A DNA stretch of 64,000 nt from Tetrahymena thermophila SB210 (GCF_000189635.1 NW_002476500.1:124001-188000); one strand, 5' to 3'; positions 10,855-25,739 are shown, counted from the stretch's first letter. Translations and numbers: made by a program. Notes: generated by a model from the sequence alone, not told the origin.

Positions 10855-12664
10855 TCATTAAGCTTCATCTTATTGGTCTTGATTACTATTTTGGTTAATT
10901 TTCTAAAGCATTTAAGATTGAAGTAATTACTATTGCTGCTATTAGTATTGTTACTGCTGTTATAAAAGATTAGCTTGAGATATCATTTGTTTAAAAGTGA
11001 GTTGTTGCTTGCTATTTTTATTACCTTTATCTTTATTTTTATCTCTAAATAAGAAACATATCACTAAGTAATGTACAAACAGGCAGCTAAAAAAAATCAA
11101 ATTGTTTGCTATGTACTATGAGAAATTCTAAGCTGTTTCTTTTATTTATTCCTAAATATAATTATAATAAATATTAATTACATTTTCATAATTATATCAA
11201 CTATATTTTAAAAGCTTTTCATATTGGAAAATATTTTTTTTTTTTCAAATAGGGTAGAATTAAACTATTTTTTTAAAGAAAAAATACATACAAGACAAAC
11301 GTTTTTTTGATATATTTTTTTAATTGTACCCCCTTTTTATTTTTTGGCTTTATTTAAATAATAATTTGTATGAATTTACGATAATTTCTTAGTATCTCTT
11401 TGCAGGTGGTTTACGTATATTGTGTATTTGCTAAGAAGTCAACTTTCTTTTATCAACTATCTCCTATTAATCGTTTTGGATTTTGTTTTGCTAGGGAGCT
11501 GAGCTATATTAAGAATTTATATTTTGAGAGCAAGTTTGCATCTGCTATTCATTAATTTTTTTAATAAAATATTATCTCATAGGAAAGATGTAATCTTTAT
11601 CGCTTTAGCAAGTGATTTAATTTCCTTACAAGAAAATTCTAAGTTAATTCATTTTGAGACCTTCGCCATTATTAGACTTATCCATGAATAACTCAACCAT
11701 ATTCTTCTTTATATCTATATAGTTATATTTTTAAGTAAGTTAAGTTAACAATCTTATCTATCATAAGTTAAATTGATTGGTTATATATAGTTAATACCTT
11801 AAAATGTTCCTTCATAAAGTATAATTGCATCCAGTTTGGCTGATCCCCGAATGCTTTCAAAAGTTACATTTAGACTTTGGTAGGTAGCATTATAGGTCTT
11901 AATTACATTGTCTTTTGACTTGTTTTTTAGCACTCTATTCTAGAAACTAAATTCAATGATTTCAAAATGTGGTAACTATTTGCCTCCTGCTAAAGTATAA
12001 ATGTCAAAATTAGGGATTACTACTTCATCTTCTACTATGATGTTAAATACTCTTTTTTTAGCTCCTATGTCATTAATCTATTTTAATAATTTAAACTAAT
12101 TAAAAATTCAGGATTTCTATCAATTACTTCTGCAAAAATCATTATCAAAGAATATTCGCCTGATCTCTTCAAAGGTAGCAGATATGAAAATGCTTTCTAG
12201 TCGTAAACGTAGGTTCTATGAATATTCCAGTCATATATTTCATCAAATATTGTTTTCCTTTGCTAGAATCTAACATCTTCTCTCCTTGCCACCTATCCAC
12301 CATCTCTAAAAGTATCCTATTAATTTTAAATAAAAGGGATAAAATGACATCTAAAAAATTTGATGGTAGAGCATTCAGCAATATCATGAAATCAAATTTA
12401 TGACTGCTTTATGATTTGTTAAGTTTTTCACTATTTAGAACTGAAAAAGCTAATTGCCTCTGACCTAAAATTACAAAAGCAAAACAAGTAAATGCTTACT
12501 GGCTTGTATAGTATTTTAGAGGAAGTATCCTTATAAAATTTATTCTCACCACAATTAATTGCTAAAATCTTCTCCTCCTTCGGTAGGAATGCCATCACCT
12601 AACTAAGAGTGAAGACATACCCACATAAAATGGCTTTTAATATACCTTAGATTCTAAACTACAT
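10855..12664 (-). CDS. Malectin-domain type I membrane protein with cytosolic poly-Q tail
   Basis: Five exons (12664..12500, 12316..12128, 12077..11798, 11714..11380, 11151..10855) join in phase over introns of 183, 50, 83 and 228 nt; 421 aa. Residues 1-25 are a signal peptide (MQFRIQGILKAILCGYVF...). A malectin domain follows at about 31-211: start motif LAINCGE (34-40), the AFSYLLPLKRSGEYSLIMIFAE core ending at residue 118, KKRVFNIIVEDEVV, and the final FESIRGSAKLDAIILYEG strand. After a hydrophilic linker, residues 341-358 form one TM segment (LIFFSCLFVHYLVICFLF), followed by basic residues and a Gln tract near 387-398 encoded by mixed TAA, TAG, CAA and CAG. Malectins are ER carbohydrate-binding proteins acting in N-glycoprotein quality control; the topology (lumenal domain, single C-terminal TM) fits. 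The poly-Q tail is unlike animal malectin. A short open frame at 12387-12169 is intron plus out-of-frame exon 2. Confidence 0.85.
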
Positions 12665-12985
12665 CTATATTTTTAAGTTTTTATCTTCTATTATTAATCT
12701 CTTAATAAAAAGTAAAGTAATTTAATCAAAAAAAAATTTATATCACTATTTTTCCTTTTTATTAATTGAGCTGAGAGTTAATACTTGATTGATTGATAAA
12801 TTGAATAAAAAAATAAAAGAACATATTGATGATAGATAGATAGATAAATAAATAATATGAAGATAATTAGAAAAAATCAATGACATATGATACTATTGTA
12901 TAATAGCTATATAAAAAAGATAAAAGCCAACAAGTGAGATTGGCAATTATTATAATATTAATATCAGAAAACAAACATTTATCTA

Positions 12986-13258
12986 TCACAAATTTATTTG
13001 ATTTTAAAATTACTTACTGTAAAGTATATCTAACTTTTATTTTATATTCATCCCCATTAAATTATTAGCACTAGCTTTATTTTCATTAATTTTAAAATAA
13101 TCTTTAACTTTTTCTAAATTTCTAGCAACAAAATCAATGATTTTTATTTGATCTTCAAACAAAAGTTAATTAGTATTTTTTAATTTGCAAAGATCTTTAA
13201 GGTTCTTAGTAACTTATCTAACCATTACACATTTAATTTTCTGAGCAATTTTCAAGGT
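12986..13258 (-). CDS. Possible exon or small gene, Lys-rich helical protein
   Basis: A codon-like frame runs from a TTGTAG acceptor (exon could begin at 13258) through TLKIAQKIKCVMVRQVTKN and NQLLFEDQIKIIDFVARNLEKV to ILYS, where a consensus GTAAGT donor lies at 13017. Read without splicing it starts at ATG 13225 and ends at TGA 12986-12988 (79 aa). Composition (Lys, Leu, Ile, Asn; amphipathic helices) is clearly protein-like against the noisy flanks, but I could not find convincing partner exons on either side. It may be a lone small gene or the surviving exon of a degraded one. Confidence 0.45.
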
Positions 13259-14978
13259 CTACAATTAAGAGATATAAAATAGATAATAAAAAGTGCAAAA
13301 TATGATTATTTAATATTGAAATGAGTGACTAATATTTATTTATTACAATAGTTTACTAACTAACTAAATATCACCTACAAGCTTTTATTAGTAAATAAAA
13401 TAAAGTTTTTTTAGTTAAGTTTTAATATTTGTGCAATCAAAAGCTAGTTTTTAAAATCAAATAATCAACTCATTTATTTATTAATTAATGCATTGTTATT
13501 CTTTGGCTTCTACTTTTTAAAAGCAAATATTGAAAAAAAATTTTGTAATTAATCTCTAAAATTTTATAAATTTTAAATAAAATTAATATTGATTTTGCAA
13601 GAAAAATAATTTTATACATTAAATGACTAATTTATTAATAAACTTAGATAAAATAAATTAATTTTCTTATTAAAATAAAATTTGAGAATTGAAAAATGAA
13701 TTAAAAATAAATATTAAATAATTAAATATGTAATCTAAAATATAAATATATCAATTTATATTCAAAAAAAATATTATTTATTTTAGATATTAAAATAATT
13801 AATTATTTTGGCTATTTCTTTTTATGCTAGCCCAAAACCATTTTTATTTAATATCATATATGATAAATGAGTTTATTTTCATACACTGATTTCATTAAAT
13901 TAATACAAATTATAATTAATTTTATTTTCATATTAAATAATAAAAATACCAATTTAAAAATTAATATAAATTCTTAAATAATTCATCAAATAATATTCAA
14001 ATTAAGTAACTTTAAAATTGTTCTTAATATTTTATATTCAATATTTCAATTTCTTTTAATAAATCATATTGCTATTCTCAAATAGGAAATATATATTTAG
14101 TAGAATAATAAATAAATAAATGTTATTTTATAAATTGGAATAAATTTTAAAATAATAAAAAAGTTATCTAAATTTTAAAATGCTTAAGGAGAATATTTTT
14201 CTTGATTTTAGTTCATGAAATAAGCATGATTAATACTTCTTAATAAATAGTTATTAGATTTAAATTCAATATACAAAAGATAAAGAAAATGTTTTTTAAA
14301 ATTAGCTTAAAGCATGCTTTAAAAAAAAATAAACTTTTAAGGCTAAGTATTTCTTTAAGTACAAAATTTTATTGTTAAATATTTAAAAAATAATCTACTT
14401 GTTTGCTTGAATTAATAATAAAAAATAATCAACTTATCTGTTTGAATTAATAATTATAAAACTTTTTTTATTTTTATTAAACATTAAAAAGCTTTATTTT
14501 AATGCTCAAAACACTTAATTCTTTCTTAAGTTTTTGTTTTAAGTATTAGTAAATAAAAATGAATTTATTAAACACAGCTATTTTAGAAAGATAAAAAATA
14601 AATGAAAATATTCTAGTAAAAATTAAAGATTATTTTAGAATAAAAACTTAAATTAGATTCCTTCCTGATGAGAAAGATAATAATTGAAATAAGGATATAA
14701 AAAATTGAAGAGGATATCTTTATTTTAATATAATATTAATTAATTAATTATGCTAACTTATTAAATATATTTCTGAATCTAATTAAATATTTATTATTTG
14801 CAAAAGATTTTTTGCTTTTTATAATTAATTAATTAATAAAAGGAGATCAGTTCAATCAAATTCGTCATTTAGTTTTGTTAATAAATAATAAGATTTGAAT
14901 AAATTCATAGTTTATTTTTATAAAAATAATAATAAAAGGTATTTAAAATTTCATAAATTCTACTAAATTAAAAGCTTA
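13259..14978. other. Intergenic, AT-rich, no gene recognised
   Basis: Long A/T tracts, no sustained frame. Contains near 14081-14165 a copy of the dispersed motif aggaaatatatatttagta followed by gaataat and, further on, aaaataataaaaaa(a)ggtta/ttatct; its best partner is near 53861. Confidence 0.6.
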
Positions 14979-15770
14979 ATGGGATTATTTGATAAAATAA
15001 TATTTGTTGGCGCATCAGTGTCAATGGTAGGAGTATTCATATACTTTAGAAGAGAGAAGAAGTTTTCTTAAATGATGAAAGATATAAATTTAATGAAGGT
15101 TTATGAGTTCGATTAAGTAATTGATTATGAATAACTCCCACACAATTAAACGATAGCTCTTAGAGCCACTACTGATGGTAGAAGCTCTTTGAGGGCTGCT
15201 AGAATGAACCCATCCAGAGATGTTGTTTTTTCTACAATTGCCCAGTCTCATAATCCCCAATAAATGTTTATGGGAGCTCAAGGATTTTCATTTGATGTTA
15301 AAAACCCTCAAGGAATGAACTTGAGCATTTAAAAGACCCATGGAAAAGTAACAATTCTCTATGATCTACATAAAATAACCTAAGACTTTGAATACAGCGA
15401 ATTCTAATCTCAAGCTCCATTAACACTTTATCAAAGATTTTAAGTAATGAGAGGATCGCTTAAATTTGCAGAATATGCCATTCTTCCTAATGAATAATAC
15501 ATTTTTATTGGTAAAATTCAAAATTAACCTGGATCTAAAGTTAGTCTCATCCCTCGTATTGTTATTGGAGATGATAAAATCAAGTTCTTAAAATACCTAG
15601 ATTTGTATTTGGCTGCAAATAACAATAAAGGAAAGTACTGTATAGGAGCTTGTCTTGGTTTTGTTGCTACTCATTACATACTTACTAAGCTATTTCCAGA
15701 TTAATTAAAATCAAAGAGAACAGTCGTTTTTAAAAGTCCAACTTCTAAAGGCTAAAATGGATTGGAGTGA
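14979..15770 (+). CDS. Two-TM membrane protein, GIDE/MUL1-like without RING
   Basis: Single exon, 263 aa, ATG 14979, TGA 15768-15770. One TM at residues about 8-22 (IFVGASVSMVGVFIYF) and one at about 221-238 (CIGACLGFVATHYILTKLF); the loop between them is about 195 residues. Within it, VYEFDQVIDYEQLPHNQTIALRA-type start, a middle YDLHKITQDFEYSEF segment and RFQVMRGSLKFAEYAILPN then EQYIFIGKIQ resemble the GIDE/BAM domain of MUL1-type proteins, whose domain also sits between two TM helices. MUL1 ligases have a C-terminal RING; here only a short basic tail (KSKRTVVFKSPTSKGQNGLE) follows TM2 and no Cys/His RING is present. If the resemblance holds, this is a mitochondrial or peroxisomal outer-membrane or plastid-SP1-like protein lacking ligase activity. 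Family call is inference; the topology is seen directly. Confidence 0.75.
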
Positions 15771-16856
15771 TAAATATAGTTAATTTAAGAATATATCTAA
15801 CTAATTATTTCATATTTTATATCAATATTTCTACTTCAAATATCCTAGAAATTAATTTATCATTTAATCAAAATCATTTTCATCTGCAAATCCCTTAAAT
15901 AATATCCTTTTTATACATGGGTGTGAGTTTATGTTTATATCTGACAAATAAATAACATTGAATTTTCTCGAACCTCGCTTAAAACTTTTTTGAATTAATT
16001 TTTTGCCAACAAAAATAATAAATAATTAGATTTTTTTATAATTTGTTTTGAATATATCTTTTTAAAAAATATATTAGTTGTTAAGTGAATTTATTTTGAG
16101 TGGATTATAAATAAATATTTTTATCAATATCAATCAATTAAAACATAATCCACTAATTAGATTTTAGAATATTTAATAAGATTTTATTAATTTTTCCTTT
16201 TATAAATTCTTTCAAAACCCTATTAATCTTTTAAAATGTTTAAATAAAAGATAGAATTTTCAATAAAAAATATTTTCTTTGTTTTTTTAGATTAATTTTT
16301 TAAATAGGTAAATATTTATAACTCAATTAAAATTTAATCAGCTTGTTAGATTTTAGATTATTTCATTAATTTTATCAATAATTCTTTTTAAATAAGAAAG
16401 TTTTACCTAATTTGATTTAACTAATAAATGTTTTTACAATGGTTTATGTTGTTTTTTTACAGAGTATTAAGTAGATTACAAAATAAATATTTGCATCACT
16501 CAATTAAAATAAAATGAAATTTAGGTTATTTAATAGGAATATATCAATTTTATAAAATAAAAAAGTCTTTCAAAATTTGTATAATTTTTAAAAAAGTTTT
16601 AACAAAATATTTAAAATATTTTCTTTTTTTTTTAATTTTATTTAAAGAGGAAAATTCTAATTTAGATGAGTGTTGTTTGCTTATTTTTGTTTTATTTGAA
16701 TACTAAAGTAATAAAAGAATAAGTAGTATTTTCCATTTATTAGCTAAAATTAATAAGTAATTAAAAACCCTTAAATAATCTTTGATATAAGTATTTATAA
16801 GAAAGCATAAGAAAACAGAAGAAACCAGGAAAAACAAACTAAAGTATTACTAAAAG
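15771..16856. other. Intergenic, AT-rich, no gene recognised
   Basis: 3' flank of the GIDE-like gene and 5' flank of the cysteine protease gene, which are in the same orientation. Nothing gene-like. Confidence 0.6.
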
Positions 16857-17828
16857 ATGAATAAATCAATATTGATTTTTGCATTTTTAGCAGCTGCACT
16901 TTTTGGGTCAGCATTGTATATGGCGGTTAAAAAATAACATATTACAATAGATGAATCAGTAACTAAGATTTGGAGTTAATGGAAATAAAAACACAATAAG
17001 AGATATGAAAATACTGATTATGAATCTTACAGGTTGGAAGTTTTTGCTGAAAATTTAGAAGTAGTTAAAAATGATTAAACTGGAACTTATGGTATAACCA
17101 AATTTTTAGATCTAACAGACGATGAATTCGCAGGAAATTTTCTCAATTTAAAAGCACAATATCCTGAAGATTCTATAGCAGAAGACATTGAAGTAGACCC
17201 AAAAATTAACATTAATTGGGTTGAAGCAGGAAAAGTTTCTAATGTTAAATCTTAAGGAAACTGCGGTTCCTGCTGGGCATTTTCAGCAACTGCTTCTGTT
17301 GAATCAGCTTTGATTATTGCTGGTAAAGTTGATAAATCTATTAGCCTTTCAGAATAGTAATTAATAGATTGTTCTGGAGATTATGGAAATTATGGATGCG
17401 CTGCTGGATAAAAAGAATAAGCTTTGGTTTATATTAAAAGATATTCAATTACTACTGAATAAAATTATCCTTATACAGAAAAAGATGTTTAAAAATGTTA
17501 CTTTGATAACACAAAACATATTCCTAATTACACTATTTCTGATATCAAAATTGTTAAAGCATCAACTAATGACTTGGTAGAAGCTCTCAAGATCTAGCCT
17601 GTCGCCGTTTCAGTAGATGCAACTAATTGGAAATACTACAAAGGCGGTGTATTTTCTGACTGTAAAACTTATTATCATAACCATGCAGTACTTTTAGTTG
17701 GATTCTAAAATGGAACTTGGCTAGTTAAAAACTCATATGGAACTAATTGGGGAGAAAATGGCTATATTAGACTTAAAAATGGCAATACATGTGGAGTAGC
17801 AAATTAACCTTATCAGCCTATAATTTGA
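16857..17828 (+). CDS. Papain-family cysteine protease (cathepsin L-like)
   Basis: Single exon, 323 aa. Residues about 4-22 are a signal peptide or signal anchor (SILIFAFLAAALFGSALY). The propeptide carries an ERFNIN-like pattern (E-x3-R-x2-VF-x2-N around YESYRLEVFAENLEVV). The mature enzyme begins near residue 118 (INWVEAGKVSNVKSQG). Catalytic residues are all present: oxyanion Gln133 and Cys139 in SQGNCGSCWAF, His276 in YHNHAVLLVGF, Asn292 in LVKNSYGTNWGENGY. The G-C-x-A region (YGCAAGQKEQAL) and WxxNxWG equivalent are conserved. Gln133 is encoded by TAA (17253-17255), direct evidence for the ciliate code. Secreted or phagosomal/lysosomal digestion is the expected role. An open frame at 17383-17580 in another register is only a shadow. 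Confidence 0.95.
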
Positions 17829-20799
<2,971 letters not shown>

Positions 20800-20872
20800 A
20801 AGACCCTACTTTTCCCCTAATTTATCTTCTTAGTCTTTTAATAATAGCTAACAAACAAATAGTATTGAGAAT

Positions 20873-20892
20873 GCGAGTCAGTCATCTCTCGC
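20873..20892 (+). other. Small GC-paired hairpin in the ARF 3' flank
   Basis: gcgag (20873-20877) pairs with ctcgc (20888-20892) across a 10-nt loop, 75 bp after the ARF stop. GC pairs are rare here. It might be a 3'-UTR structure; a chance match cannot be excluded. Confidence 0.3.
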
Positions 20893-22416
20893 TAGCTACA
20901 GCAAATAATAAGTTTATAAATGAAATAAAGCAGTAGTAATTAAAAAATAAGTAAATAAATAAATAGCAAGTTTTAAAAAACAAACATAATCAATTCACTC
21001 ATATAAATTATATTGCATTTATTTTATATTTCATGTAAAATATATTTTCTAACTATAATACCTCAATTCAATCATTCCTTTATTCCTTCATTAATTCATT
21101 CCTTAATTACACTTTACCATCTCTTTCAAACCGTTTTTTAGATTCTACCATTTTCTTCCCCATTTTCCTTGATCTTCACTCTCAATTTTTAAAGAATTTA
21201 TAACAACTATTTCCTATTATCATGAACAATAAGTTAACCCAAAAACATAAAACAAAAAGAGGGTTCTTAAAGAAAAAATGTTCATAAGTCTTTAAAATAG
21301 TGTGCAAAATATGTGTTAGATTAATGAATAATGAAAAAGAGTATTCAAATCATCATAATTCGCTAAAATATGTTTAACATTTTTATTATTTTAGAGTTTA
21401 ACTATAAAAAGTATGTTCATAAATGAGTTGCTCTTAAAGTAAAAAGAAAAAGTTCCACTTAATCTTAAAATAATATAAATCAAAATAATACTTTAAAAAA
21501 ATTAAAGATGATTGATTGATAAAAACTAAAAAAGTGTTTTTTTACAAGAAAAACAAACTCATTAATATAATAAAATAAATTTAAATAAAAAACTCTTAAG
21601 GAAAAAGTCTCTAAATAAAATTTGAATTTTATTTAAAATATATGTTAATAAAAAAGCATTCAAAATTAGACAACAAATAAATAAATAAACCAAGCTTATA
21701 AAATAAATGGAATTCAACTATAAAACAAGCTATTTTAGTATTTAATGAATTAAACTTATTAAAAATATTAATGAACTTTTGTTGACTTTAAATAAAAAAA
21801 TGAATGAAATTTAATTTAATTTAAAAATGTTTTAAAAGTGATAAAAAATGAATAGTAATTTATGACAAATATAAATGAATGAAATTAAAACACAAAAATG
21901 AAGGTAATCTAATGCTTACTAAAATTTAAATGAAATTTGTCTAATACAATTAAAAAAATAAATGCGATCCTTAAAATAGTAATGAAAGTACATTTATTGT
22001 GATAGATAAACGAACAAATTTAAAAGAATAATTCAATTTAAATTATAATTGTTCGGAATAGAATAGAGTAGTTATATTCATATTATTTTGCTTATATTTT
22101 TTACTTACTCTATTTGCTTTATGCTGATATGTTTTTCTTTCTTTCTTTTTTACTTATTTGTATTTTTTTTGATTCCTATTAACAAAGTCTTTAACGTCTG
22201 ATTGTTTGTTTGTTTATTTGTTTATTTCAATTTTATTTTTTTGTTTTGAATTTCAAAAATAATTCGAAATTTTAATAATAAAGAGAATGAATGACAATTC
22301 TTAACTAATAAATTATCTTGTTTAATTTATTTGTTTTGATTTTTGTTTCATCCAAACAGACACTTTTTAATTAATTAATTTCTAAAGAAAAAAAAGTTAA
22401 TCTCACGAAACCCAAA
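20893..22416. other. Intergenic, AT-rich, no gene recognised
   Basis: ARF 3' region followed by A-rich low-complexity sequence and ATAA/TAAA microsatellites. No protein-like frame. Confidence 0.6.
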
Positions 22417-22735
22417 AGTAATTAAAAATTAATTACTCAGATGAGTTTAACGACATGGACCAAGCTAGATTTAACTTGCCGGACCAGCTGCGGACGGCAG
22501 AGTTTTTTATCTGATAGTTAATCTAGACTTGCTTTACCAAAGGATGTTCAGATATCCACGATTTATTTAATCGGAGGCAAAATCAAACATAGGTTCACTA
22601 CATTTACCAACAGTTTTTAAAAATTGGACGTTTGAACATCTCCCAATGGGCTATTAAATCGGATTATACGTATCTCAAAGGCACCCCACACTTTAAATGC
22701 CAGAAGGGCATTCCTCTCTTTCCCTATATAAAAAT
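22417..22735 (-). ncRNA. Candidate structured non-coding RNA, family unknown
   Basis: This 320-bp stretch is far richer in G and C than anything around it, has no codon-like frame (its open frames would use CGG repeatedly, a codon ciliates avoid), and is full of complementary arms: 22696-22701 with 22707-22712; 22462-22476 with 22516-22530 (15 bp, near perfect), extended inward by 22477-22481 with 22495-22499; and an 8-bp hairpin 22417-22424 with 22430-22437. On the minus strand a TATATA box-like stretch lies just upstream (22735-22745) and T-runs follow the last hairpin (TTTT at 22413-22416, T8 at 22389-22396), as for an RNA polymerase III unit of about 320-350 nt. Size would fit an SRP, RNase P/MRP or similar RNA, but I do not see their diagnostic motifs. 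Strand is inferred; the fold is the same on both. Confidence 0.45.
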
Positions 22736-22739
22736 ATTT

Positions 22740-23696
22740 TTTTAAAAATACTAGGCCATTAAAAAAGAGACTCTCTAAAAAAAAAATAAATAACATTAAA
22801 CATATGTCAAATAAAGACAAAAAAATCTTAAAAAAAACAAAACAAATAAATCTAAGCCGCATAAAGGCAAAAACATTAAAAAAACAAACCATCTTATAAA
22901 AAAACACATAAAACAAACAAACACATACAAATAAATAAAAACAAAACAGAATTAAAAAACACAAGCATCTAAACAAACTAAGCAAAGATAAACAAAACAA
23001 AACAAAAGATAAAAGCAAACCAAAAACTAAACACAATAGCAAAACAAATACTAAACATAAAACATGAAAAAATAAAAGCAAAACAAATCACAAGATTATA
23101 GCAAAATGCTATATTCATAAGCAAAACAAATACTAAAGAAAATAGCAACAAATAAATTAATCAATAAAACAAACAAACAAACAAAATATTAGAATGAAAA
23201 ATTAAAACAAACCAAATAAAAAAAACTCAAATCAAATTAAAGAAAAAAATAAATAAATAAGTAAAATAAAATCAAAACATAAATAAATAAATCAAACAAC
23301 CAAATAAACAAGAAAGAAAGAAATAAATAAATAAAAACAAAATTAATAAAAAAATAAATTATTATTCAATAACACTCATATATATTTATTTTATGATTTT
23401 CACATTATGCATAAATAATATAAAAATTAATTGAAAGATTGTTTTAAATTAGTAATTGAATCTATAATGGCTTAATGCATAAATGCATTTCATACAATTT
23501 TTTCATACACAAAAAACAAAGATATTTAAAAAACATAGCTATAATTTAATTAATTGATTCATTTTGTTTACTTATTCCATTAATTAAATATTAACATGGA
23601 AAATAATGATGATTTATTTATTTATATTATTTATTAAAACATTTATTGATTAATTAATCTATTTATTTGATTTTTTCTAACTAAGCATTTAATAAT
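22740..23696. other. Low-complexity A-rich intergenic stretch
   Basis: 22745-23340 on the plus strand is made of short AAAC/AAAT words (acaaa, ataaa, aacaaac). It gives a long open frame on the minus strand (FLLLCLVFGLLLSFV-like) that is a compositional artefact. 23340-23696 is ordinary AT-rich spacer. Confidence 0.7.
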
Positions 23697-24564
23697 TCAA
23701 TCAGAGTCACTGTCGTCTAATTTCTGTTTGTTTAAAACAAAGAAAATATTAAAAAAGTTAACTTAATTATTAAATTTGAAATAGAATTTGTTAGCTTTAA
23801 AAAATTATAAATTATATAAAACACATCCCTTTTAATATGATAAATTAGGTATTTTTCCAAAATAAATTTATTTGCTGTTTTTAAAATAAATATGATTGAT
23901 AGATAGTTTACTTAATATATTTTTTCTTATGTGGCAAATCCTTCTATGAGCTTATTGCCATCTGCTTTTATAAATTCATTTTCAGCTATTTCATCTTCGT
24001 CATACATTTCGCTGTCATATGTAACATCTCTATTATACATAGGATTGAACTTAACTTCTTACTATTTTTTATCGGCTTATGCGTCAGCTTTTACATCTGC
24101 TGATTCCTCTTCTTTTATTCCATTTGCTTCGTTGAATTTTTAACCTTTGAGTTATTTTTAAACAATAATTTAGATATTTTCTTAAAATTATTTGTCATAT
24201 TATTTCAATTTATATGTGTTAAATTGAGGTATTTACGAAGTAATTTATTAATTGCTTTTTCTGTGCGCTTGTTCAGCTTCTCTAAACGCTTGTTTAAAAA
24301 TTTCTTTAAATCTAAGTTGCCCTTTTTAGGTATAATATTCAATGGTTGCTATTCCTAATCTAAAAAGCTCTTTATTATAAACTTAATTTTAGATTCTACA
24401 GCTTATTCGATTTCTTTTATTTGACTTTCTTTGCGTTCTTATTGCTACAAATTAGCACTCACTGGGTAATAATTTACAAATTATAAAGGAGCTTGAGGAT
24501 CAGGAGTTGGATCTTCTCTAGAAGAACTCAAGTTATTAGGGAATGCATTTGGTACGCTAAACAT
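23697..24564 (-). CDS. Uncharacterised acidic 195-aa protein, three exons
   Basis: Exons 24564..24237, 24144..23912 and 23723..23697 join in phase (introns 92 and 188 nt; donors GTAAAT and GTAAAC). The protein starts MFSVPNAFPNNLSSSREDP, has a Gln/Glu-rich helical part (QQQERKESQIKEIEQAVESK), a basic segment (DLKKFLNKRLEKLNKRTEK), then an acidic region (GIKEEESADVKADAQADKKQ) and a final 9-codon exon KLDDSDSD plus stop. The acidic Ser-Asp end resembles a CK2 site. No signal peptide, TM or known domain. The tiny third exon is inferred from splice signals and phase; without it the frame would run on into AT-rich sequence. Confidence 0.7.
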
Positions 24565-25173
24565 TTATTCTAATTGTAAAATCCTATGGGTAGATAGATC
24601 TAGCTATTTATTTATATTTTATAAGGATATATTGTCTTCTATAATAAATAGTTGCTTATATTATATATAAATCAATACAATTAATAAATAAATATTAGCA
24701 GATATATTAATCAATGCATTTATTTATGTCAATTCATTCATTCATTCAAAATAAATAAACAAATCTTATTTATTTATTTGCATAATTATTAGCTATTTTT
24801 ATGCTTTTGAAGTAATTATCTATGTAGACAGTAAAAAATAAAAATAAAAAAAAGGCTATTAAGACAAGCATATTATATTCATAAACACATTTATTCTTAA
24901 TTGAAATCTAAATAAATACATTAATATTCCTTCATTTAGTTTTTCTGTTTTGTCAAAATAAATACTTTAATTAGATTAAATTTTTTTAATTAAATTAAAA
25001 TTAAAAATAGATTTAATTATTTTATACAGAAAATATTTTAATAAAAGTTATTATTTCCAAAATTATTTAATTTTCTAAAAAATTTAGTTTTTGAAATAGA
25101 TTTTTACTTTTTTATTAATTTCAGATCTAAAAAATTGAGGTTAGAAATTATCTAATATATATTAGTAAATTAT

Positions 25174-25207
<34 letters not shown>

Positions 25208-25385
25208 TTATTTATTCTTTTTTATATTATTTCATATTTCAAATACATTATGAAAATTAATAAAAAGAACTACTCTATTGTAAAATTGTAAAATTATTAT
25301 TAGTTTTTAATGTGGTTTATTGATTTATTTTTAATTCTAAATTTCTTAGTTTTTTTAAGGTTAATTTTAATGAAATAATTTAAGC
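24565..25385. other. Intergenic, AT-rich with the GATA microsatellite
   Basis: No gene-like frame between the acidic-protein start and the end of the secreted cysteine-repeat gene. Confidence 0.6.
25175..25204. repeat. (GATA)n microsatellite
   Basis: About seven perfect units of the tetranucleotide gata/tag a on the plus strand in intergenic DNA. Shorter runs occur near 12833 and 62303. Confidence 0.9.
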
Positions 25386-25739
25386 TCAAGGTTATTTGTT
25401 TTAGCAGCCAATGTTTTCAATCCAATCACATCCTCTATAATGTTTGCACATATAAAATTAATCAATTTCATTACAAGCAGTTGTGTAGCAGTTTAAATTA
25501 GTAGCATCCCATACGCAGGTAGACTGTTCTGTGCATGAAATTTAATCATTGTAATTATGACATTGAGTTACTATTTTATACTCTATTTTCATTATTTCAA
25601 CACAAGTTTCTTCTAAAGTCCACTCACACAAATGATTAAATTAGCACTAAACGCGATTTCTTCCTTAGCATGATGTAAACTAAGCAGTAACAGAAGAAAG
25701 AATGATTAAGATTGTAAAAAAATTAATTAATTTTATCAT
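25386..25739 (-). CDS. Small secreted protein with three C-x5-C-x-W-x5/6-C repeats
   Basis: Single exon, 117 aa. Residues 1-19 are a signal peptide (MIKLINFFTILIILSSVTA) followed by QFTSC. The mature part contains three copies of one cysteine/tryptophan motif: CQFNHLCEWTLEETC, CTEQSTCVWDATNLNC and CKHYRGCDWIENIGC. Extra cysteines (TQCHNY, TTACNE) sit between copies, giving an even, disulfide-rich protein. No TM or GPI tail: the chain ends shortly after the third repeat (QNKQP), so it is probably released. Similar C-x-W repeats occur in ciliate surface and secreted proteins, but I cannot name the family. Function unknown. Confidence 0.85.

Noticed and set aside
22617-23081. Minus-strand 154-aa frame rich in F, L, C, V
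   Set aside because: It is a translation of AAAC/AAAT low-complexity DNA running into the structured-RNA candidate; composition, not coding, explains the openness.
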